Source of the DNA: Bacillota bacterium
Lineage (GTDB): Bacteria; Bacillota; Clostridia; Tissierellales; Peptoniphilaceae
Length of the DNA stretch: 64,000 nucleotides
NCBI GenBank assembly: GCA_028724185.1
Contig: JAQYDN010000007.1
Location: 1 to 64,000, forward strand
Reading direction: 5' to 3'
Shown here: piece by piece, positions 1 to 12,000 of the stretch
How positions within the stretch are numbered: position 1 is the first letter of the stretch
Layout: each line of letters starts with the position of its first letter
Program-made: the position numbers and the translations under genes
The notes under the pieces: generated by a model
Told to the model about the DNA's origin: nothing
What the model saw: only the letters and a program-made list of their open reading frames with translations
Database searches by the model: none

Positions 1-3000
1 CCATGACGTCGCCATAATCAGCGCGCCGGCTAATATAATGAACAGTGGACCGAATCCACCGGTGTTGGGGAAGATTGCCTTCCTGTTGTAAACGGTCACG
101 GTATTGGTCGTCTTGCCGTCGTCCTCGGCCGAAGATGTCGAGATCGTGTACATATCGTCGTCCTTGGTCGGGGGATTTTCGGCAGGTATTTGAACCGTTC
201 CGTCGACTATGGCGATGGGCCCGATGGACCTCGGAATGTTGGCATAACCTTCCGGAGCTCGAACTTCCTTGAGGAAGTAAACGCCGTCTTCGATATTCTT
301 AAAGACGATCTTTCCGTCCTTATCGGTCGTAAACTCTTCCTGCTCATCGACGGTTACTTTTTCAAAGTTTACCGTGTCTTTTTCGTCGAATTTTATATCC
401 TCGTCGCCAAATCCCGCCTTTTGCCTGTAGAGATTGAATTTAGCTCCCGAAAGAGGTTTATCTCCGTCGAAATCTTTCTTGACAATTTCGAGCTCTGCAG
501 GATTCTTTTTATTGACGATCGTGTTCGACTCGTCCTCCGGATATTTGATGATGTGCTTCGTTTCGTCTACTGCAAATTTCTTGACGAGTTTCCCGCCTTC
601 GGGAACCGGCTCGTAGCCGTCCGGAGCTTTCATTTCCCAAACTTCGTAGTCCCCGGCCATGAGATCCGTCCATACGACGAGACCGTCCTTGTCCGTTTTT
701 ACGGTATCCTTTACCTTTTCAAATTCTCCCTGGTCGTTTTTCTTTCGCAGTTCGAAGATCGCGCCCGCCAAGGGTTTCTCTTCTTTATCCTGCTTGATAT
801 ATTCGACCTTGTTCTCGGCGTTTGTGACGGACAGTTTAATTTCTCCGTCCGCTTCGCTGGCATTTTCGTAGGGATCATTGTAAGTCCCGCTCGGTCCCGT
901 ATCTTGATACCATCCGCCCCAATTGGGGAAGTATCCGGTCGCCGTCAAGAGCTGTCTGGACCTGAGCGGCTTGTCTATTTGAGCGTTGTCAAACGTACCG
1001 TTGATTACGACGATGTAAGAACTTCTGTCGTACATGGCATTGCCGAAGTTGATGGTGAGTTTTCCGTTATAGGAGATACTCATGCTGTTTCTAAAGCTTC
1101 CCGTGACATCGGTCAAGAGACTCTCCGTCTCGTTATTTTCCAAACCGAATGATTTCGGCATGGACACATCGACGTCGCCGCGCGCTTTATAGATTCTCAC
1201 CTGATCCGGCGTAATCTTCTTAATCAGCTGGGTACCGGACGGATTTCCGCCACCTACGACGGCGTCGTCGCCGAACTCTAACACGGCATTCGCCAAGGAC
1301 TCTCGATATCTGTTGACGTAGATAATGTTTTTATAGGTCCCTTCGACCCAGTCCGTCTGTTGCATCCTGTTGATCGAATTGACAGGCCACTTAAAGCCGT
1401 AGTAGGTCGTGGGAGAATAATAGACTTCGACTTGGTGCTTTCGCACATCTTTTCCTAAACCCGTGGAAACGGTAATGACGCCGTCGTCTTTGACGACATT
1501 TTCTTCCGTAAAGTAGCTGACTAAGGAAGAAGCGCTCTCCGCTTTTTGGTTATCCAGGTAGTCCGTAAAAGTATACTTGATGGCGTTGTTGCCATTGCCG
1601 TCGTAGTTCTCGACAAACTGACCTTTTGCCAAAAGTCCGAGAGGTCCTACCAGATTCAGGTCGTAGGCGTATTCCGGCGAGAAAATACCCCACGTGTTCA
1701 TGTTCTTGCTGACATCCAAGTAAAAGAAGTCGCCGGGTTTTATCTCGTTTCCTTCCGGTACGACGAACTTGTACTTGCTCCGAATGTTAAAGCCTTCGGA
1801 GTCGTTGGTCTTGACCAGGATAGGATCATATGCGTTTCCGCTCTCTTCGGATGCCCGAATAACGGTGTCTCCGTCGAATTTTACCCAATCGGTGACATTG
1901 TTACCGTCTACGCCTTCCGGTACCGTATAGTTCCCGCCGACGATGATTTGTCTCGGCGTCTCATCCAATACGTAGCCGTCCGGCGTTTTGACTTCCACGA
2001 CCTCGTAGATGCCGTTGGGAATCTTATCGACCGTAATTTGTCCGTTTGCATCCGTCGTAAAGTTCTTATTGTAGCCGTTCGAACTCTTGATGTTGAATAC
2101 AACACCTTTGATCGGCTTTTTCGACGCGTCATCGGTCTTTACAATTTGAAATTTCGTCGAACCGTCCTGTTCGGGGAAATTTCGTATGGCGATCACGTCG
2201 TCTTTTCCGAGTTGTTCGGCAACGTTCTTATTGTAGGCGATGATTTGTACCTTGTTATTTCTCGTCTTGATATAGGACACGTCCCAATTGTCCGCTTCGC
2301 TCGGATCGTCAAATTCGAGTTGAACGTAGTAGTTCCTAACCGGATCCTGTTTTCGCTCGAGCGTTCCGGACGCTTGATTCATCGCGCTACTTCCCAATAC
2401 TCCCTCGGTCGTATCCGAATACAACTTGACGTGGTAGTCGGGCAATGGAAGCCCGTGAGGTAGGGATTCTACCTGATAAGAGACTTCCTTGGTCGAATTC
2501 GTCTTGACGAGTTTCGGATCGACCGGTTTTTTCAGAATTCTGGAATAAGAAGCCTGTCCGTTTTCGTCGACTCTGACGATAAAGTCGATTAAGATGTTGT
2601 AGTATCCGTCGAGTGCGGTAACCTCTTCGAGTTTATACCTACCTTGAGCGACCTCGCTGAAGGTCAAGGACCCGTTTTCATCGGTTTTTCCCGTAATCGG
2701 CGTCGCTCCGTAGACGGGGCGGCCTTCTTCGTCGATCTTCGTCAACTTAAATTCCACATCTTGTAGATCTTTAAAGCTTACGCCGTCTATTTTGTGGAGT
2801 GTAATTTCCGCTCTCGGTTTTTGCTTGTTGGCGACAGAGAACTCGACGTCACTTCCGGTTGCTAAGGTTTCGTCGTGTTCCGGAGTCGTTGTCGTGGTCT
2901 CTGTTTGAGTGATGGTTGCGATATATCTTTCCTCCAGTCGTTTACCTTCATAGACAAATGACTTAATCGGGCTTACCGCTCTTGTATTTCCTTCAAAAGT

Positions 3001-6000
3001 GTCATCTCTTAAACTTATTTCAAAAGTATATTCGCCTTCATCGTAATAATAAAGCCGTCCATCATTATCATAATTATAGTATCTCTGATTATGATACGGA
3101 TAAAAAGTTTCGTTCACTCGGCTGATTTCAGTGCCATCTCTTAATACTTTGAAATCTTCTGTATTGAATTGAATATTTAAGGCATCCGTGTAGTTATTAT
3201 CCGAAAGTTTGATGAATTTTATTTTCAAATAATATTTTTCTCCGCTTTTCACAATTTCCGTAGCGAAGTTAACCACCGGATTTCCGTTTCCATCTGTATA
3301 TTGCCGTGCTACTAAGGGGTTATTGATAGAATTTATTAGATTCGTTTGAGTTTCCTCGGGCACTGTTTTCGTTACCGTAACCTTTCCGTCTTTATCGACC
3401 TTCACCTTCCAAATCGTATCCGTCTTGAGATAATCTTCGGGAGCCTTGATCTCTTCCAAGGTGTAGTCGCCTTCGAGGAGGTCGGTAAAGTTTGCGAGTC
3501 CGTCTCTGTCGGAACTTGCTCTCTTTACTTCCCGTCCGTCTTTGTCCTTCAAGATAAAGACGGCGCCCTCGAGAACTTTATCTCCGTTTTCATCGGTCTT
3601 CTTGATTTGGAAATGTCCCCTCGGCGACTTGTCGTTTTTAACCGTCAAAGACGGAAGTTCCGCTTTCCGCATCACTTTGATGGTATAAGGCGATTTGTCT
3701 CCGTCTATTTCAAAGTCGTAGTCCTTGTCGTTATCCTCGTTAGAGAAGTGAACCTCTCGAATCGTCGTATCGGGGGCGATGCCCTCTAAGGATTTAAACT
3801 CGTCGCCGTCTGTAAAGCGAAGTTCCGTACCGTCGGTCAATGTCGCGACGACCGTATCGATCGGTTCTAAATTTCCCCAATCCAGGGCGACGACAAAGAC
3901 ACTTTTCTCCGTCACGTTGATCATATAGGGAGATTTCCCGTCGGTTCCCGTGACGGTGACGTTGTATTGATCGTTATTGATCGATACCTTTTCTATCGTT
4001 GTCGTTTTCGGATCATACTTATCCGTTTCGATACCGTCCGGATCGATCGTGATGGACTCTCCGTTACTGAGTATCGCCGTAATGGTGCCCTCTTTGGACA
4101 AGCCGCCCCAATCCACGTCGACTTTGAACTTTTCTCTCGGCCGACTGACGATGGTAAGTGTGCCGTTTTGACCCGCTACCGTGTCGTCGTTCGCCGTCAC
4201 GATAATTTTTTCGTCGCTCGACGATACGTTCGCGACGTAGTATTCGTACTCGGTCTGTAGATCTTCCGTCGTCTTATCGACTTTAAAGGTCTTTGAACCG
4301 TTAAGGGAAATACTTCCGTGTTCAACCACTTCTCTGCCGGTTTCACCTTTCGGCTTTCGCATCAAGTCGAACGTAATATTTCCCGTCGTATCGGTCGGTC
4401 CGTCAAAACGACTTGCTACGGTGACGTCGATCTGTTCAATCGGCCGTTCGACAAATACTGTCGGGGGAGCGATCGTCTTTTCCGTCGCCTTTTTATTTTC
4501 GGCAAACTTGATACCATTGATTAAGTCATAAGCCGTTTCCGGTTGAATGTCTCCCGTCGCCGTGACCGTAAAGGTCATCGTCGCCGTCTGTCCCTTTTTA
4601 AGGGTCAATTCGCCCGGTCGCAGGTCGATGGTCTTCGTCGAAGCATTGTAAGACGAATGCCACTGTCCGCTGTTATCCGACTTATTCGTCGACGTGCTTC
4701 CGCCGTCGAATTTGAAATTGTCGTTAAAGGAAACGCTGAAGGTTCCCATGTCGATCGGCGTATACGAGGGAAGGGTGCTCGTCAAGATTCCTTCGTTTCC
4801 ATAGGAGGCATCTTGCATCGTGATACCCTGCCATCGTTGCCAAGAGCTAACGACAGAACTCGTACTTGCAGGATAGGATCTATAGTAACTGTGAATATTC
4901 TCTTTTCCTATCGCGGCAATAGCGTTCTTTAGTGTCATATTTGTATAGACAGTCGACGTCGCCAGGTTGATCACTTCTTTTTTGTCGGCGGTGCTTTGGG
5001 AAAGATAGGTTTTCGCCGTATTAAAAGCGGTCGCTACTTGTCCCTCTGTAGGATTGTTGTTGTCTCTATTGGTATAATCTCTGATCGCATTGATCACTGT
5101 TTGCTTGTCATTTGTAGGACTTATTTTCTTAATTATCCCGCCATACGTTACCAGACCCACTCTTACATTGTCGCCGTAAGCGTTGATCTTGTTAATTAAA
5201 ACTGTCTTTAATGGGTCGCCCTCGTCGTATAAATGCTGGGTGGAAAGGACGATGACTACATCCACGTTTTCTTCTTTGACGTCGTCTTTAAGTTTGACGT
5301 CCGCCCGTACGCGGAATTGATTATTTCCGAGATACTCCGCGTTCGTCGTCACGACGGCATTGCCCGCGTCCGTATCTCCGGTGTTTTTAATCGTCACGTC
5401 TTCGTTTCGAGTTCCGCCAGGCAATGCCCTTAACGCCGAGGGCTTTTCGGCTTCGCTCGTTTGACGTTTGTCCGCGCTCGCCGGTGCCGTCTTGCTCCCC
5501 GTCCGGACGCCGTTTCCGCCGAACGGTTCGGGAGCGGCTTGTACTTTCCCGAAGAACTCGGACAGACCCAGTCTCGCTTGGGCGAGGACGCCTTCGGCTT
5601 TGACGACTTTGGTAATGCCGTTTTGATCGACGGTTACCGTCCAGGGTCCTTCTTTTTCGACAAACCCTTGCGGCGCCTTGGTTTCTTCTAATTTATAGGT
5701 TCCGGGGTCCAGGTTGTCGAAGATAATCTTGCCGTCCGTCGCGGACGTTCTGACGATCGCATCGCCCGCAGGACTTATCGGCATCAGCGTAAATTCGGCG
5801 CCCGGTAAGTTTGCGCCCAAGGGGTCGGTCTTTATCAGTTCAAAGCGACCTTTCTTATCCACATAGCGTCTATTGATGACGTCGACGGACGGAGGCGTGT
5901 AGTCATTATCGCCGTGGCCTTCCGCGCCGCTTCCGTTCGTAAGGATGCCGTTAGATTTCTTGACATAGGTGTCCTTATTGTCGATGGTCATCTTAAACTC

Positions 6001-9000
6001 GACGTATTGTCCCAACAACGTGGACGCGCCGCTATCCTTCGGATAGACCATCTCACTGTCCACCTTAACGAGATAGATATCGCTTCCGAGCGGTTCTTTA
6101 AAGGTCAGCTCCGCCGCATTGACGAGTTGTCCGCCTTCATTCTTCCCAATAAACATCAAATCGTACTTGCTCGGATCGACGCGCGTCAACTTGCTTTCGT
6201 CGAATATGACCGTATCGGGCAGTTTCTTTGCCGGATCCGGACTGCTCGGATCGGCGTCGACCTTGTAGAGGGAGACCTTCGTCTTTCTCGCGTCGATATC
6301 CGCCATGTTAAACATACCGGATTGTACCGCGGGATAGATGAGTATCTTCGCGTTTTGACCGTCGATCTTAGAAAAGTCATTTCCCATGGGGTTGATATAG
6401 GCGATTTGCGTATATTGTCCCGATTCGTCGTTGGTGTACAGATAGTTTGTGTTGATGCTCAACTGTTTTGTCTGATCTTTCGAGAAGGGCATATACGCTA
6501 TCTCGATATTATTAAAGACATTTGTCTTGCCGACCCGCGCGGAAAATTTATAACTTCCCGACCTCGGGGCGAAGTTTCTGTTGACACTGTGTCCCCAGGT
6601 CAGGTTCATCGCGATATTTTTCTTGCCCTCGACGGCGTCGGTAAAGACGTAGTAGATATCTTTTCCGCTGCCCTTCTCGGGGTCGAAGTTGGGGCCGTAG
6701 GCCCAACGCGCGAGCACGGTTCCGTCCGAATCGACGATGTTCGGATAGTTCGGTTTGTCCGGCTGAAGCATATTGTAGTGGAGGGTGTCGGACTCGTTGA
6801 TAATAAAGTAATCTCCGGGGTTGACCTCGCCCTCTACGTCCAAGTGCATCTTCACGGTAATGACGTCTTCGCCCGTATCCATCTCGAGTCTGCCGTTATT
6901 CGCAATACCGCCGCCCGACCCGTTATCGTTAAAGTTTATACTGCTCTTCGCCGTATCTAATTTAACCTTGTCCGTGACATTTTGACCCTCGTCGGTTCCG
7001 GGATCCGGGGCGATGTCGCCTAATTCATGGATAAAGGTCTTGCCGTCGCTCGCTACATAGACCGACCAAATTTTATTCGTCGTCTCGTAGCCGGCGGGAG
7101 GCACGCTCTCGATAAGGGTATAGCTTCCCGGGGCGATGTCGATAAATACGGCCTTGCCGCTCTTATCGGATTCCACCTCTTTTACCGTCTCGCCGTTCTC
7201 GCCGAGAAGGGCGAATCTTGCTCCCGCCAAGGGTCTGCCTTGATTGTCTTTTTTATCGATTTTCAAGGTTCCCGTCGTCTTATCCAGCGTGTTTTTAATG
7301 TCGATATAATTTTGATCGTCGAAGACGACGCTATTTTGTTCGTCGACTTTGATATAGTTGAACTCTTCGGGTTCTTTAATTAAGGTTTGTCCGTCGATTT
7401 CGTAGTAGCGAACGTCGAGGTCGCCCGTCGCCCCTTCCTTGACTTGCGCGAGGAAGGATCGTTCGGCGGGTTTGTAGTCCTCGGGCGCCTTAGTTTCTAC
7501 GATTTTGTAGAGTCCTTCTTTTAATCCTTGGACTTCGAATCTACCTTGATAGTTGTTCAGTTTATCCGTTAAGTCCGCGACACCTTCCGGCAACGGAGGT
7601 TGTTCTTCTCCCTCGCCCGTCGGCAGCTGTGCAAAGATATTGAGATCGCTCAACTTATCCGGATCGTCGCTGATTTGATAGAACTTAAAGTCCATCGCCT
7701 TTTCGATGACGGCTCCGTATTTGGCGTCGACCTTCTTCCACTTAATGTCGATGCCGTCGATCAGGTTGGTTAATTTATAATCGCCCTTTTGATCTTGTTC
7801 AAACAGCGTGGACTGATTGTAGCCTCTATCCATATAGGTCTTATAGTAGTCTTTGTCGTTTTCTTCGTAGTAAGACTCTTCATCGTTTTTATCGTAAACG
7901 ACTTTCAGTTTTCCGTCTTCTTTTACGACTTTGATAATCCAGCGGTCTTGAACGTCGTTCTTTAACGAGGGAAGTTTCGTCACTTCCGTCAATTGATAGA
8001 CGCCCGAACTCAGGCCGTCGAAGAAGACGGAACCGTCTCTATCCGACCGAGCGTATTCATTGTACGCGTACGCTTCCATTCCCTTGTTCAACGTCCACGT
8101 GTCGTCATAAATCTGTTCGCCGTTTTTGCCCGGCTCCGTCCGAACTTTCTTGAGGTTAAACCAAATTTCCGAAATCGGTCGTTCCGGTGTCTCCGGTCCC
8201 TTGACGACTTTATTAAAGCTGAAGTTGGTCTTCTTATAGTTAACGATTTGATAGCCGTTGAAAATTTCGTGTCCATCGGCGTCCTCGACCGGTCCGAACC
8301 TGATCGAGCCCTTACCGTCTTTGATGTTTTCGTTTTCGAATTGAATCGTTAACTTGCCGTCGTCCTGATCGAGAACGACATCGAAGTACCAGGGCGCCGG
8401 TTTTTCGTAGTTCGCATTCGGCGTCTCGGTCAGTTTGTACCGACCCTCTTTTAAGCCTTCGAACTTGAACTTCGCGGAATAGTAACCCGTCAGGGTCTTG
8501 TTGTAGCCGTTTAGAACGGGTTTCCCGTCTTTGTCGACTTCTTCGAGCGTAAAGACGGTAGACAGGACCGGCTCGCCATCCGCGTTTGTTTTTATAAATT
8601 CGAAGTCTGTTAAGTGATCTTCGTTTTCTACACTCTGCAGTTTTTTATCGCTCGTATTGATTAAGCCTAAGAACTCGCTGTCCTTCGGCGTATGATCCCG
8701 GTCTACTTCCTGGATGATTTCTCCCTTTTCATTTTCTGTAAATTTAATGACGAGGTAGGAGTCGATCTTCTTGTAGCCCGGCGCCGGCGAGATTTCTTCC
8801 AGAGCATAGGTGCCCTCCAAGATATCTTCAAAGCGAACGCCCGTCGCGAGCGAAGAGGTGCTGTATTTCTTATAGACATTTCTGCCCGTCTCTTCAATTA
8901 ATTCGGGGTCCGGCTTTCCGTTGTTGAGAATGGGATTGCCGTCTTTGTCCGCTTTTATCTTCGTGAGCGTAAATTCCGCTCCGTCGATGCTCTTGCCCGC

Positions 9001-12000
9001 CGAATTGACCTTGTTAAATATCAATTCGCCGGTTTCCTTGTGGTTGTAGACGTGCGCATCGTCGATGGTCTTATACGGTGCGTCCGGTCTCGCGGGGTTG
9101 GAACGGCCGTCGTCCGGCACGAGTTCGATGTTTTGGATAAATTTATCGTATTCGCCGGGTTTTACCTGGCTGTCTCCTTTGTTTCCGTAGTCCAAACCGT
9201 AGATAGTCGTACCCGGCAGTTTCTTTTCTTCTTCCGTGGCGTGGTTGTTGTAGTAGTCCCTGTAGCCTTGGTTGTAGACGGAGTCATTGATGTCTTTCGG
9301 CAAGTCGTACTTAAATTGAAAGTCCATGACCATGTAGTCCGCGTCGCCCGGCTCTTTATCGGGATTGACCGTGACCTTGAAGTACCACTTATCTTTAAGT
9401 TGTTTATAACCGTCCGGTGCTTTTTCTTCCCAAAGTTCGTAGATCCCGGGGGTCAGTTCTCTAAAGTAGTTGTCCCCCGCGAGTCCCGTCGCTTCGGATA
9501 CGGCGTCGAAATCTTCATCCGCATATTTCGGTTTTTGACCTTCATATTTGCCCGATGCAATTTCTTCTCCGTTAATGATCTTTCTGGCCTTAAAGGAGGA
9601 TCCTTCCAAGACGGTCTTATTGTCGTTCATCTTCGTAATCCGAAGGGGAATTCTAAATCCGTCTTCGTCCTCGTTAAAGATCTTTAAGAGGTTGCCGTTG
9701 GAGATATCGATCGTCGCCCCTTTGTCTTTGAATTCTACCTTGTAGTAGGAGACTTCCGACTCGCCCCAATTGCTGAAGTACGGAGACGATCTTCTGTAGA
9801 CCAACCGATACTCTTGCTTGGGATCCAATTTTTCAAAGGAGACTTTTCCCTCAAACGGTGCATTCTCACTTAACAAAACGTCGGTTACATCGCCGTATTG
9901 GTTCGTCTCGCGAAGATCGTACCATTCGTCTTTCACTTTCCACTGGAGTTTGATCGTTCCGACCGGCTTATCTTTACCTTGCTCGTCTTTCGGGATCTCC
10001 ATAGCGGGATAGTTGTTGTATTTAAAGTTGACCTCGATGTTTCCATCCCCCGTCGGTTTCCCGAGGGCGGTCGACGTCTGCTCTTTATACAAGTCCAGCG
10101 TGCTTACGACGCGTTGAGTTTGGGCCGTCGTACCCAAATCTTCGTTTTCTGCCGTCGACAACTCGATGTTATCGAATATCGGGAAGGATTGCGTCGCATC
10201 CACACTGGCGGCGAGTTTCGCCTTGAAGTCGACGGTTAAATACTCGCCTTCCTCTAATGTCAAGTTCTTAATCGTCAACAGGTCGCCGTTTCGGCTGTCC
10301 TTCGTCAAACTGCCTTTTACCGTGCCGAGGTACTCCGTTCCCCTGTATTTTTTGATCGTGAATTGATCGTTTTCGGCTCCGATCGACGGTTTCAGTCTTA
10401 CCGTAAACGTCGCATCCTGTACTTTCGAAATCCGCATGATGTTCTTGGTTCCGAAATAATCGCTATTTTGGATAAGCTCATCCATCATGGGCTTTTGGAT
10501 ATAGGGCGCGGCCGCGGCATCGTCTTCTTGGTACTTTCTGTTCGCAAATCTGTATTCAAAGTGGGCTTTACCGCCCGATTCTGCGACCAATCGGTCGGCG
10601 GCCTCTTTGTATTTCTGCGTAACGGGCGGCAGTTGCCACCAATATGCTAACCTTAAATCTGAGTGATAGGTCCACGTGTCGTATCCCTCATCCTGAAGGG
10701 TCTTCATATTGTCGAGGATGTCGTATCCGTATCCGTTCGCGCTCGTCTTTAACGATTGAGGATAGAACTTGGCAAAATTGACCGCGATCTTCGCATCGTA
10801 TGTCTTGTTGTCGGTAGCGTCTTGAATATCATTCAGATACGTATTTATATTGGCTTTTACCTTATCCGACCCGTCCAAGTGATTTCGCGTAAACCCGCTC
10901 ACCTTGACGGCGTCTAAATAATTTTTAATTCTTTCGGGCGTATCGACGGAGCCTACGCTTCCGCCGTCCAATCCGTAGTCGGCAAACCACGCGTAGTAGT
11001 AGTTATACTCCCTCGCCTGTTGATTCAATTCTTTCAGCGAGTAAGTTCCGAGATTCTTCGAACCCGCACTCGAATACTCGACAAAGGTTATGTCGACGTC
11101 CGCGTTGGTTTCCTGCGCTTTTTTATTAAAGTCGTTTAAGAACTTGTTGATGTTGTCGTCGACCGAGACTTTCCCGGAGGTATCTTGGTTGCTTTCCGAA
11201 CGGTCGATCATCACGAGCATGTGCAAGGTATGCTCGAGGTCTTTCGTCATGATGTTCGGAATGATCTTCATATTGACATCGCGTGAACCGTTTGTCGTAT
11301 CGATGTCCGATCCGGTCACCGAAATTCTCGCGAGATCGCCGGTGTCCCCGGCAGCTCTTGCGAGCGGTCGCTTAGGCTCGTTTCCGAAGTCGAACAGATT
11401 TACAATCTTTTCTTTCGCACGCTTAAAGAATGAGCCGTTTTGCGAGGCTTGTTTACCGTCCGCTTGTACGGCCTTCGGTATATCGGCATTCGAGAAGTTC
11501 GGATCGTTTTTATCCAAACTCTTTACGACCGTTCCGTCGGATCTTACTTCGATGTATCGGGGGTTGGGGTCTTTGATATATCCCGCAGGTCCCCTGTACT
11601 CTTCTAATATATAGAATCCGGGTTTTAATTGGTCGAAGACCGCGATCCCTTGGTTTTCCGGAAGTTCCGTGACGTCTGTGATGTCTTGAATCGGATAGCC
11701 GTTGTCCCCGATGATGGGATCGCCGTTTTCGTCGACTCGGTCGTGCGTCAAGGGCTTGCCCTCTGTTACTTTTTGGATATATTCCGGATAGCCCTCGCTA
11801 TTGACGGTTTTTTCGAATCGTTCGTCGGCAAAGTACAGCCTGAAGTAAGCCCGTCTCAATCCGACTTCTCCGGGATGCTCTTTATCGAGCGAATTCCCCG
11901 TCTTCTTGACGGCGACTTTCCCGGGGCGTTCATTTTCCTTAAAGTCGACGACGCCCTTAAAGGTATTTCCGTTCTTCATCAACGCGTTGATGTTGGGGTC

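Noticed and set aside
190..6960. Long plus-strand open frames opposite the adhesin (up to 348 codons, e.g. 5914-6960 and 190-1152)
   Set aside because: They are antisense shadows of the adhesin reading frame, caused by its GAC/GAT/GTC-rich codons. They have no SD-start pairs of note and no recognisable domains.
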